From IMG/VR virus record IMGVR_UViG_3300035034_001800, positions 1-59,168 of that record: 59,168 bases of DNA, one strand, 5' to 3'. Both the position numbers and the translations under genes were made by a program. This DNA comes from a virus. Under the pieces are notes generated by a model, which saw only the letters and a list, made by a program, of their open reading frames with translations, was not told the origin of the DNA and searched no databases. The stretch's first letter is position 1, and each line of letters begins with the position of its first letter. This document shows, one piece after another, positions 1 through 8,370 of this stretch.

Positions 1-3000
1 TACCATTAGTTGAACCAAAACACCCAACGGATGAACCGTCAACCACAATATTTAACGCCCCTGGTTCAGTTATACTTACAATAGTGGAGCACTGTGTTTC
101 AGGTGTTCCATTATCTTTAACTAAAACCCTATAATTACCACTAGATAAACCAGTAATATTATATGAAGAAGTTATTATATTAGATACTGTATTAATTAAA
201 TTATTAGTTATGGCATTATATAATTCAATACTATATGGTGGTGTACCACTTATAATACCCACAATTATTTCACCATCGGATGCACCAAAAGAACTAGTTG
301 GTACCGTTTGTACTTCGCAAAAAACACTAGGAGGTCCTGGTACAATAAAGGAACCTTTTATTACATTACCTATTGAATCGATTACTATTAAGTTATATGT
401 GCCAACAAATAAATCACTAATATTTTGGGTATCGTTTACTGTTGGATATTGAATACCATTTACTACTGGCCCAACCCATTGGAAAGAAAAAGGACCGATA
501 CCACCTATAACGTCTATTTCAATTGAACCTGTTGGTAATGGACCATTATCATCATCGATAATATTATTTACCAGTACAAAGAAATCATTATCGACTTCTG
601 GTATGCATGTAGGGAAGAATTTATCTAACATTAGATTTAATGCAGTTTTACCAGCATTAAGTCCAAAATAAAAGTAGAATGAATCTTCGTATTGCCATAT
701 TCTTTTTTTATTAGGGTTTCTAAATAGGTTATACGTTGGGTCGTTATAGTCATAACTATATTGACCACCAGATAAACTATCTATATATGTTAATGGTATT
801 GTTGCCCCACCTATTTGAGATTGTCTATTTGCGAATACAAAGGCACCTCTAATGAACGGATTCTCAATGTCTGTATTACTTATTGTATTATCAACATTCA
901 ATCCACCATCCTCGATACGCCTTTCATCTAGGCCCATACCCAATTCACTAAATCTTTTAATATTATTACATTGTTTTGGTCCAGTTTTTAAACCGAAACA
1001 AGTAATTTCACCTATTAAGGGACTATTATTATTATTACAGTCATTGCTATTATAACCAGATACATCAATAACTCTTTGACCGTTATCCAATATAACATAT
1101 TCATGTTGGAGTGGTGGTGCATTATATGTTGTTTCAACTAACCATGGATATATTTTAGGTACACCTTGCCAATCACAGTCAAGAATGGAACCTAAGGAAA
1201 CTACATCTGTTGCAAATAATTTATAACCATTTGTTCTTGTATATGCAGCATAAAATAATTCACCCTTAAAACGCTTAATATAGCCCTCATTAATTTTAAT
1301 ATTTCTACTACTATCGACCCCACCTCTTAAATCAACCTTATCACTGGTTGCGCTTGGGTCTTGTGGTGGTGCGGATGTGCAGCTATCAACTATATAATTA
1401 CTATAACTATTATCAACATTACAATATTTACCTTCATTATTTTTCTTTTTCTTATATTTAAGTAAAAATGAATATAATGTACCATTTATCCAATCATTAT
1501 AAAAATCAAATTTAAATACATTAAGTGCTTCAGCAATTTGTAATAATATACAATTTAAAAATCCAGCATCTTCTATTTTAAAAATATCTAATATTTTTGT
1601 TTCTTCATGACAATGTAAATCACCAGGGTAATGAAAATTACCTGGAATAGAATCTGGTTCTTTAGGACATTCACCTGCATTATCTGTTGGTTCGTTTACA
1701 TCAAGACTAAGTCTATATATAGTAGCCTCTAGAGTCGCTTTTTTCAACCAACCTTTACCACCACCACATATCGCATATTTTTCTTCTTTACATCCAAGTG
1801 TGATATAACCTAATAATTTTATAATATTATTACAATTACATCTGGTACAACTATTATTTTCACAACAACCCATACATGCCTTACGTCTAAATTTATCTTT
1901 TTTTTCATCACTCCATATTTTAAAAGGACCAATTTTACGGGGTACTGCATCTGTTATACCAAGTGCTAAAGAAGAAATAACTTTACATACCATTCTTAAT
2001 AAAGCATTTATTCCCGAAAAAATAAGATTAATAGTTATTATAATAAAACTATTAATAAAACAAATTAGTGATACCATTATTGAAAGAATTATACAAATAA
2101 CCACAAATAATGGGTTTGTCTTGGTATCCATTTTATTAAATGGTAAAGGGTTATTAATACCACCCTCGTCTACATCTTTTAAACCAACAAACGTTCTTCT
2201 TTCCACATTAGAAACACCCTGAACCCTTGTTAAATGATTTTTAACCGTATAAATCTTATTCCAAAATAAATCGGTAAAATGTTTATCCTTAGTTGTATTA
2301 TCAAACGAATAATCCGAATCAAAATAATTATCTGGGTTATGTGGTACTAAATAACTAGCCCTAGCTCTAAGTCTACCTTCACCACCCGTTGAATCCATGT
2401 CCACTTTAAACCTAACTCTAGCTCTGGTAGCTATACCCTTAGTAGTGTCTTCAGATGGAATTAAAGTACCATCTTCTGAAGTTATCACATAATCGATATT
2501 CATAGGTATCTGATAGGCCCAAACACCATTATCGTCTATAACCCTACCACCCTCTACGTCAAAATTCTCTATTGACCCATCGTTTTTATAACGTAACATT
2601 CTAATTGAACCCCCACCAGTATCGAGTTCATCACCCTTACCTAAGTTTTTTCTTGGTCTACAATTTTTATTTACACTATTTTTTTCATTGTCGCTGAATA
2701 TGGAACCCATAAATATTGCAGTTGGGATAATCGTTGTTTTTAAATCAACATCAACCCTAGTAATACCTATTTCACACTCATCTATATCACCCCAAAATGG
2801 GACAACGGAAACACTCACTGGTGATACCGTTTTTAACTGCGTTAAGTTCGGGTCTTCAGTTCTACCCTTAAATTTATTACTTGAATAAAATTTATTTTTA
2901 TCAACACCTTGTGAAATTAAATCATAAGGTCTTTGTGATAATATACCAATATCCGATATGTCAGCATCTACATGTAAGTAATGGGTCCCAACTGGTACCC

Positions 3001-3478
3001 CGAATAACATAAAATCACCAGATTCGTTTGTAGTTGTACTGAATTTATAATATTTGGTATAAATTTCAGTCATTTCTGGGTTATCCTGTATTTCCCTTTT
3101 ACTTGGGAACGTACCTATTGATGTGTAACAATCATCCTTACCCCTGGCACTTCTACTCATTAAATTATAACCAATACCATCTTCATCCTTATCGGTTATA
3201 ACCTCATAAGGGTAAAGTCCAAGTATTTCTGGGTCTATTGAATCTTCTTCATCTATCGGTATAAAAATAGAAACCTTGGCATTAGGTACACCTAACCCAT
3301 TATTAACAATAACCCTACCGACCACAACCCCGTAGTCCGAACAGAATTTTCTATATGCTTCCTCTTGTGAGATTTTAAGTGAAAGTATTTCGATAAAATC
3401 GAATTTCTGGTCAATTTTTACGTTAAGTCGCTTATCCCCACCACCTGGTGTTGTTTTTATTCTAATATTATCAGACAT
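1..3478 (-). CDS. Very large virion protein with SprB-like repeats (3' end outside window)
   Basis: The reading frame opens with an ATG at 3478 and has no stop down to position 1, so at least 1159 residues are present and the C-terminus is missing. Residues about 30-150 look like a carboxypeptidase-regulatory-like beta domain (GRVIVNNGLGVPNAKVSIFIP, then a GDFMLFGVPVGTHYLHV strand). About residues 450-510 form a long hydrophobic stretch, probably two or more membrane segments, followed by a Cys-rich patch (CMGCCENNSCTRC). From about residue 970 to the edge there are Ig-like repeats of SprB type, seen in the ending GTYNLIVIDSIGN and in the linker VSITEPGALNIVV followed by GCFGSTNG. SprB repeats are typical of Bacteroidota surface adhesins. 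It follows gp6 and the 123-aa membrane protein with only a few bases between genes, so it is likely a baseplate or tail-tip/fibre protein made late. Exact function is not known to me. Confidence 0.8.
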   Translation of the reverse strand, partial: MSDNIRIKTTPGGGDKRLNVKIDQKFDFIEILSLKISQEEAYRKFCSDYGVVVGRVIVNNGLGVPNAKVSIFIPIDEEDSIDPEILGLYPYEVITDKDEDGIGYNLMSRSARGKDDCYTSIGTFPSKREIQDNPEMTEIYTKYYKFSTTTNESGDFMLFGVPVGTHYLHVDADISDIGILSQRPYDLISQGVDKNKFYSSNKFKGRTEDPNLTQLKTVSPVSVSVVPFWGDIDECEIGITRVDVDLKTTIIPTAIFMGSIFSDNEKNSVNKNCRPRKNLGKGDELDTGGGSIRMLRYKNDGSIENFDVEGGRVIDDNGVWAYQIPMNIDYVITSEDGTLIPSEDTTKGIATRARVRFKVDMDSTGGEGRLRARASYLVPHNPDNYFDSDYSFDNTTKDKHFTDLFWNKIYTVKNHLTRVQGVSNVERRTFVGLKDVDEGGINNPLPFNKMDTKTNPLFVVICIILSIMVSLICFINSFIIITINLIFSGINALLRMVCKVISSLALGITDAVPRKIGPFKIWSDEKKDKFRRKACMGCCENNSCTRCNCNNIIKLLGYITLGCKEEKYAICGGGKGWLKKATLEATIYRLSLDVNEPTDNAGECPKEPDSIPGNFHYPGDLHCHEETKILDIFKIEDAGFLNCILLQIAEALNVFKFDFYNDWINGTLYSFLLKYKKKKNNEGKYCNVDNSYSNYIVDSCTSAPPQDPSATSDKVDLRGGVDSSRNIKINEGYIKRFKGELFYAAYTRTNGYKLFATDVVSLGSILDCDWQGVPKIYPWLVETTYNAPPLQHEYVILDNGQRVIDVSGYNSNDCNNNNSPLIGEITCFGLKTGPKQCNNIKRFSELGMGLDERRIEDGGLNVDNTISNTDIENPFIRGAFVFANRQSQIGGATIPLTYIDSLSGGQYSYDYNDPTYNLFRNPNKKRIWQYEDSFYFYFGLNAGKTALNLMLDKFFPTCIPEVDNDFFVLVNNIIDDDNGPLPTGSIEIDVIGGIGPFSFQWVGPVVNGIQYPTVNDTQNISDLFVGTYNLIVIDSIGNVIKGSFIVPGPPSVFCEVQTVPTSSFGASDGEIIVGIISGTPPYSIELYNAITNNLINTVSNIITSSYNITGLSSGNYRVLVKDNGTPETQCSTIVSITEPGALNIVVDGSSVGCFGSTNG

Positions 3479-3481
3479 TAA

Positions 3482-3853
3482 TTATTTATTTTTAAAGTCA
3501 TCGGTTATGTCATCGACACCAACCAATTCATAATCCTGTGAGTCAATATCGTCAATGTTAACATCATTCAAATCGTCATCACCACTGCGGTCTTTCATTA
3601 GTATATTACCTAAACTTATCAAGGCACCAGTAATATCTATTGATTCTTCAAAATAAACTATCTTAAATAAGGTATATAGTGAAAATGGTATAATAATAAC
3701 CGTTAAAATAGCCCCACCTATAATAAAACCAATTGTTTTAGTTATAAATATTACTATCTTTTCAACTAATGATAATCCACTATTATCTGCATTATTGACA
3801 CCCCCATTTGGAAGGAACCCCTTACTTTTATCTTTACAACTACTACAACCCAT
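3482..3853 (-). CDS. Small membrane protein in baseplate operon
   Basis: This 123-aa protein is of unknown function. The N-terminus is short and has two close cysteines (MGCSSCKDK). Residues about 30-68 are a continuous hydrophobic region long enough for two membrane segments, and the C-terminal 40 residues are strongly acidic (DDDLNDVNIDDIDSQDYELVGVDD). It lies 21 nt after the gp6 stop and 3 nt before the start of the giant SprB-repeat gene, which also has membrane segments, so the two may act together at the tail or host membrane. That is inference from position only. It could alternatively be a holin-like protein, but the long acidic tail and the structural neighbours do not favour that. 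Confidence 0.75.
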   Translation of the reverse strand: MGCSSCKDKSKGFLPNGGVNNADNSGLSLVEKIVIFITKTIGFIIGGAILTVIIIPFSLYTLFKIVYFEESIDITGALISLGNILMKDRSGDDDLNDVNIDDIDSQDYELVGVDDITDDFKNK

Positions 3854-3874
3854 AACTTTTTTATTTAATTCTAT

Positions 3875-5692
3875 TTATTTTACCCTAACACGAATATCTA
3901 GGTCTGGTCTTTTAATTTCAAACATGCCCACTGGGTCACCAAAAATGGTATATTCACCCAATAAATCTATTTGTCTTGTTTCATCATCAATGTAAGGTTG
4001 TGGTATTTCATTTGAAGAATACCTACCAGCACCTACTTTATTATAAACCCTTAAATCAACAACGTTTATAACACCACTTACATTATTTATTTGTTCTATT
4101 AACTGAGTTAAATAAATATTATCACCCATACCCCAGTTATTGATGTTGAAATAATTTGTAATCTCGATAATCGTTTGAGAAATTACCTGTGATTGTGAAA
4201 ATTGTTTATCAATAAATAAATCGACCTCAAAACCTAAATTATATACCTTACCATTACCCACCTCAACAAAATCATTTATCATTCTATAATCGGATAAGTA
4301 AGTAGCTACATTATTTCTTAACGTCATATTCGATGACGTGCTTATATCCCCATCGTTATCCAATGTTAAGACATAGACCTTAATTTTATTCTGTTCCTCC
4401 ATTACGTTCACTCTAAAGGGCACTCCGAACTCACCTGGCATCAAAGCTATCCTAGTTTTATAATCTTGAAGTGTTACGGCCCTATTTTGTGATGAGAAAT
4501 TATATCTAACCAAATTCCTTAATTCTTCAATTGATGGTTCGTCCTTACCACCTAAAGCTGGTAACGGGTTAGTTACCGTAAGTGAATTTCTAACGGATTG
4601 ATTAACCGTTGAGTTTGGTCCGTTTACAATTGTTTCGGATTGATTAATGGTCGTTAATAAGTTTGGTCCAACATTGGTATCGGCACCACCACCAACTCTA
4701 TACTGAATAAACATAGTGGTATTCGGTTTAGGGGTTATACCTAATGATAAATTATTAATAAAATCCCCTATTCTATTAACTAGGTTTGGGTTTACCCCAA
4801 AATTAGATAAAGAACTAACATCTTCTGAACCACCACCGAATATAATTCTGGTAAAACCATTATCAGTATATTCCCTTATAAATCTTTGATTGACCCTAAA
4901 GAATTTACCTGGGATAATCGCTGAATTATCACTAATTACATCGTTATTAGGAATAAAAACCGTATCATCGGCCAGGGCATCTACCTCATACCATCTTAAA
5001 TCCTCGTCAAAGAATTGATTTGTTGTGGGTATTGTTACATAGTTGGTTCCTTCTAGTGAAATAATTGAATTTATGGATAATACATTATCGTCTGGTAATA
5101 TTATTTCAAAAAATGGTTTAATATTATCACCAGTTAAAACTCTCTTTAAGGTTTTACTAACACCGTTAATAACCATTTCCCTTTTAGTTAACCTGTAATT
5201 AATTAATGTATTGTTAGAATCAAAATTAGGTATAATCAATCTATTGGGTATTCCACCAGTAGTAAACGGACTTGAAAAATCTATTTCGTCAGTAGTTTCA
5301 AATACTTTACCACCACCACTTATTTGAACACCTCTTCTTAATATTGGTGCGTATGAAATGTCGAACGTGTCACCTAATACTGGAACCGTAACGGAAAAAT
5401 CGGCAATTGTTACCGATGGACTTTTACCAGGAACCTTTAATCCAAAAGTTCTGGCCATAGATAATATTGAACCTCTTTCCTGTGCGTAATCTAATTGGGT
5501 TTCTTGAAACATCCTATCGGTATGAAAAGATAACATGTCACCAACAGCGGCATTTAATTCCAATAACATCATACCAACCGATGCATCGTTAAAATCATTG
5601 AATATATCTGGGTAATATTGCTTAACAAAGCTGATTAACTCTTGTCTTACATCAGCAAAATTCCTTGAATTATAATTTATTTTCTTGGCCAT
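3875..5692 (-). CDS. 6: Baseplate wedge protein gp6-like
   Basis: This 605-aa protein corresponds to T4 gp6 (660 aa), which dimerises to join wedges into the hexagonal baseplate ring. The N-terminal half carries the recognisable gp6 pattern: NYNSRNFADVRQELISFVKQ, then a short segment with NDASVGMMLLELNAAVGDML and a stretch rich in DRMFQETQLDYAQERGSI. The C-terminal region contains the (LR)NLVRYNFSSQNRAVTLQDYK and MPGEFGVPFRVNV segments common to gp6/gpJ-like baseplate proteins. It follows gp25 on the same strand, the same order as T4 25-6. A TATTTAT-type late promoter motif ends 8 nt before the ATG. There is no Shine-Dalgarno sequence. Assignment to the family is firm; fine function is inferred from T4. 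Confidence 0.92.
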   Translation of the reverse strand: MAKKINYNSRNFADVRQELISFVKQYYPDIFNDFNDASVGMMLLELNAAVGDMLSFHTDRMFQETQLDYAQERGSILSMARTFGLKVPGKSPSVTIADFSVTVPVLGDTFDISYAPILRRGVQISGGGKVFETTDEIDFSSPFTTGGIPNRLIIPNFDSNNTLINYRLTKREMVINGVSKTLKRVLTGDNIKPFFEIILPDDNVLSINSIISLEGTNYVTIPTTNQFFDEDLRWYEVDALADDTVFIPNNDVISDNSAIIPGKFFRVNQRFIREYTDNGFTRIIFGGGSEDVSSLSNFGVNPNLVNRIGDFINNLSLGITPKPNTTMFIQYRVGGGADTNVGPNLLTTINQSETIVNGPNSTVNQSVRNSLTVTNPLPALGGKDEPSIEELRNLVRYNFSSQNRAVTLQDYKTRIALMPGEFGVPFRVNVMEEQNKIKVYVLTLDNDGDISTSSNMTLRNNVATYLSDYRMINDFVEVGNGKVYNLGFEVDLFIDKQFSQSQVISQTIIEITNYFNINNWGMGDNIYLTQLIEQINNVSGVINVVDLRVYNKVGAGRYSSNEIPQPYIDDETRQIDLLGEYTIFGDPVGMFEIKRPDLDIRVRVK

Positions 5693-5700
5693 AGTTTATT

Positions 5701-5712
5701 TTATTATAAATA
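5701..5712 (-). promoter_or_regulatory. Putative late promoter of gp6
   Basis: The minus strand reads TATTTATAATAAAA here, 8 nt upstream of the gp6 ATG. The same element recurs before most structural genes in the window. Transcription from it is inferred, not shown. Confidence 0.55.
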
Positions 5713-5755
5713 GTATAATAAATAAAATATATTAAAAGTAAATAAAAGTTATATT

Positions 5756-6145
5756 TTATAATTCAATTATAACGAAGTCTGTTTCTTGGAATACGTCATC
5801 TGTTACGGTATAATCTATTCTAACTGTTACACCATATGGTGTTGCCTCATTCTCGTTAACGATAACCCCGTTTATTTGTAGATTTGGTAGATATTTTTTA
5901 ACTGTAAGGTTTATTTCCCTTTTAATATCCTCTTGGGTTACGTTATCATTTGGTTCAAAAATATATTTCAATAGGTTTGTACCAAATTCTGGCATATACA
6001 ACCTCTCACCCTTTCTGGTGAGTATTAAATGCATTAAATCAGATTTGATGGCACCCTTATCATCATTATTTAATTTTAAGAAAAACCCTCTATTACTTTC
6101 ACTAAAGGGAAAGCCTATATTTATGAAAACTCCATTACCAGCCAT
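5756..6145 (-). CDS. 25: Baseplate wedge protein gp25-like (GPW/gp25 family)
   Basis: This 129-aa protein matches T4 gp25 (132 aa), a small conserved wedge core protein that contacts gp6 and helps start sheath assembly. Visible family features are the central LMHLILTRKGERLYMPEFG segment followed by TNLLKYIFEPND, and an alternating beta C-terminus ending in TDFVIIEL. The gene lies 63 nt upstream of gp6 on the same strand, as in T4-like phages. A late-promoter-like motif is 9 nt upstream of the ATG. The length is normal for the family and nothing is odd in the sequence. Confidence 0.93.
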   Translation of the reverse strand: MAGNGVFINIGFPFSESNRGFFLKLNNDDKGAIKSDLMHLILTRKGERLYMPEFGTNLLKYIFEPNDNVTQEDIKREINLTVKKYLPNLQINGVIVNENEATPYGVTVRIDYTVTDDVFQETDFVIIEL

Positions 6146-6154
6146 AATACTATT

Positions 6155-6166
6155 TTATCATAAATA
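6155..6166 (-). promoter_or_regulatory. Putative late promoter of gp25
   Basis: The minus strand reads TATTTATGATAAAATA, 9 nt before the gp25 start. It matches the shared TATTTATnnTAAA element with one change in the spacer pair. Confidence 0.5.
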
Positions 6167-6202
6167 TTATAATAAAATTTTTTAAAAAATAAATGGTAAA
6201 AT

Positions 6203-6234
6203 AAAAAAAGGTCTAACATCGCTGAAAGACCTTT
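6203..6234 (-). terminator. Rho-independent terminator after nrdA
   Basis: On the minus strand, AAAGGTCT and AGACCTTT form an 8-bp stem around a 12-nt loop, followed directly by a T-rich tract. It lies 22 nt after the nrdA stop and separates the ribonucleotide reductase block from the gp25-gp6 operon. Confidence 0.8.
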
Positions 6235-6255
6235 AATATTAATACTTAATTACAT

Positions 6256-7524
6256 TTAACTACCACATGCCTCACAATCGGGGTCATCCAAACTACAAGT
6301 AACACCCTTAAGTGCTTCTTCTTCGGCTATCGAGCTTACAATGGGTGCAACTAACTTAGTTTCGGGCACTTCTTGTTTTACCTCTTCGATTACTCTTTGT
6401 TGAACTTCGGCACCTAAACTTTGTTTGGCCGAAACGCTAGAATTACTTCTTAGGTAATACATACCAGTCTTAAGACCCAATTTCCAACCATACATCAAAG
6501 CTTTTGATAATTTAGCCGTATTTGCATCCCTTATGAATAAATTCATTGATTGAGATTGACAAATGAATAAACCTCTATCCCTTGACATTTTAAGTAGTGT
6601 TGAGGATTTCATTTCCCAAACAGTTCTATAAATATCTTTAACGTTCTGTGGTATTCTATCAATACTCTGAATAGAACCATTACTCTTGATTAAATCAATT
6701 CTAAGTTTATCATCCCATAACCCTAAGTCGATTAAATCACTTATTAAATGTTTATTCACTATGATATATTCACCAGCTAAAACATTACGCTTATATATGT
6801 TGGTGGTATATGGTTCAAAACATTCATTATTACCTAATATTTGAGCTGTTGATGCTGTTGGCATCGGTGCTAATAATAATGAATTTCTAACACCATTTTT
6901 AATTACCGCTTTTTTCAACTTAATCCAGTCCCATCTTCCAGATAATTCACCTTCTTCCATTTCCCACATGTCGAATTGGAAGATACCCTTAGATACTGGT
7001 GAACCTTCAAATGTTTCATAAGAACCACTTATTTTAGCCAAATCCATAGATGCTGTCATAGATGCAAAATAAATCGTTTCAAAAATTTCTTTATTTAATT
7101 TTTGAGCCTCATCTGATTCAAACGGTAAACCTAACATGGCAAATGTATCAGCTAAACCTTGAACACCGATACCAATTGGTCTATGTCTAAAATTAGACTT
7201 TTTAGCCTTTTCTGTTGGATACCAGTTAATATCGATAACTTGATTTAAGTTAACCGTAATCTGATATGCTATATCATATAGCCCATCATGGTCGAATGTT
7301 CTTAATTCCTTATCTTTAGATTTAACTTTACCACTTGGGATTTCAACGAACTTTGGTAGTGCGACACTAGCTAAGTTACATACGGCTGTTTCATCAGGTG
7401 TACTAACCTCCATTATTTCAGTACAATTATGTACTAAAATGTCGTTAGCGTAGAAATTATGATTACCATCTACAGTGATATCATAAACTGAAACTTCCTC
7501 TTCTAATTCTTCTATTTTTATCAT
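6256..7524 (-). CDS. nrdA: NrdA piece 3: C-intein plus C-terminal extein of class Ia ribonucleotide reductase
   Basis: This 422-aa product starts with a 33-aa C-terminal split intein ending in ILVHN, then continues with the C-terminal 389 residues of the large subunit of ribonucleotide reductase. The first extein residue is Cys in CTEIMEVS, equivalent to the thiyl-radical Cys439 of E. coli R1 (native site SSNL/CTE). Other R1 features are ETAVCNLASVALP (Cys462 equivalent), LLAPMPTASTAQILGNNECF and a C-terminal redox tail CSLDDPDCEACGS, whose ending resembles eukaryotic-type R1. The enzyme reduces ribonucleoside diphosphates. This piece can only be active after joining with piece 2 by protein trans-splicing. 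The gene is preceded by an AT-rich stretch after the GIY-YIG endonuclease gene and followed by a terminator. The start was chosen because the intein fragment begins there and its length matches the NrdA-2 type C-intein. Confidence 0.93.
   Translation of the reverse strand: MIKIEELEEEVSVYDITVDGNHNFYANDILVHNCTEIMEVSTPDETAVCNLASVALPKFVEIPSGKVKSKDKELRTFDHDGLYDIAYQITVNLNQVIDINWYPTEKAKKSNFRHRPIGIGVQGLADTFAMLGLPFESDEAQKLNKEIFETIYFASMTASMDLAKISGSYETFEGSPVSKGIFQFDMWEMEEGELSGRWDWIKLKKAVIKNGVRNSLLLAPMPTASTAQILGNNECFEPYTTNIYKRNVLAGEYIIVNKHLISDLIDLGLWDDKLRIDLIKSNGSIQSIDRIPQNVKDIYRTVWEMKSSTLLKMSRDRGLFICQSQSMNLFIRDANTAKLSKALMYGWKLGLKTGMYYLRSNSSVSAKQSLGAEVQQRVIEEVKQEVPETKLVAPIVSSIAEEEALKGVTCSLDDPDCEACGS
7426..7524 (-). 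mobile_element. C-terminal half of split intein at NrdA Cys439 site
   Basis: Thirty-three residues contain block F (VYDITVDGNHNFYANDILVHN region, too long to quote as one motif) and end in HN, followed by extein Cys (+1). It resembles the C-half of the environmental split intein NrdA-2. Its partner N-half is encoded at 8374-8688. Confidence 0.9.
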
Positions 7525-7558
7525 TTTATTTTTTATATTTTTATATATACTAATTGAT

Positions 7559-8323
7559 TTAATTATTATTATTATAACCCCACTTAAAACCTTTAGCAGT
7601 GTATTTTAAATTTGATTTACACGCCCTAATCAAACAACCCTTATTAACATTATTTTCAACACATGCCTCTTTCATCGTATTATATGTACAAATATATTTA
7701 CCATCCAAATCATACTTACACACTTTAGTGGCATTGGGGTTATTCTTACCGCTATTATTTTTTGACATCAATTTTCTAGTTGAGCTTGAAATTTCTCGAC
7801 CAGTATTCCAATGATTTTCACCCCTCATTTTATGTGATGGGGTATCCTCTAATTTAATACCAAACCTATGGTTACCTTCACCACTCATTTGTTTAACCCT
7901 TAATGACCTAATATATTCTTTATTAGGGTTATTTGTAAACATATCACCACCAAATCCACCAACACTTATATTGGTTAATGTTCCAGTATTATTGTGTCTA
8001 AATCCAATTAAATCAATTAAAAGCGTTTCAATACTATAAGCGATGTCTTCATTTAATTTATCTTCTATTTTAAAAAAAATGGGTTCAAGACCATCACTCA
8101 TTATCTGATTAAATAAGTTTAATTTATATTTATTATTCGTTAAATCAATATTCCTATCTTTTATGAATAATAAATGCCTTTCCATTCGTTTAGAACCACA
8201 TTTACCTTTACCAATATATATTGGCTCAAATTCAAACACATATTTACCAAATTTATATTCACCCCCTTTTCTAGGGTCGAAATAACCATACACATAATAT
8301 TTATTATTTTTCATAACTTCCAT
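7559..8323 (-). CDS. GIY-YIG homing endonuclease with NUMOD motifs
   Basis: This 254-aa free-standing endonuclease lies between the two halves of the NrdA split intein. The N-terminus has the GIY-YIG pattern YYVYGYFDP ... EPIYIGKGK followed by an Arg and His-rich segment (KRMERHL). Residues about 130-195 hold NUMOD3-like DNA-binding repeats (GEGNHRFGIK, MRGENHWNTGREIS, SGKNNPNA) and the last 50 residues look like a NUMOD1/helix-turn-helix (KVCKYDLDGKYICTYNTMKEA). By family it should cut an unfractured nrdA allele and promote spread of this locus. The placement matches the 'fractured gene' arrangement known from phage metagenomes, but there the usual nuclease is of the EDxHD family; here it is GIY-YIG. 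A late-type promoter motif lies 7 nt upstream. Confidence 0.88.
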   Translation of the reverse strand: MEVMKNNKYYVYGYFDPRKGGEYKFGKYVFEFEPIYIGKGKCGSKRMERHLLFIKDRNIDLTNNKYKLNLFNQIMSDGLEPIFFKIEDKLNEDIAYSIETLLIDLIGFRHNNTGTLTNISVGGFGGDMFTNNPNKEYIRSLRVKQMSGEGNHRFGIKLEDTPSHKMRGENHWNTGREISSSTRKLMSKNNSGKNNPNATKVCKYDLDGKYICTYNTMKEACVENNVNKGCLIRACKSNLKYTAKGFKWGYNNNN

Positions 8324-8330
8324 AATTTAA

Positions 8331-8339
8331 TAATAAATA
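8331..8339 (-). promoter_or_regulatory. Putative late promoter of GIY-YIG endonuclease gene
   Basis: The minus strand reads ATATTTATTATTAAATT just before the ATG at 8323. It matches the TATTTAT core of the structural-gene motif, which suggests the endonuclease is expressed independently of nrdA and late. Confidence 0.4.
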
Positions 8340-8370
8340 TCTTATAATTATGGAAGTTACTAAAATATTT

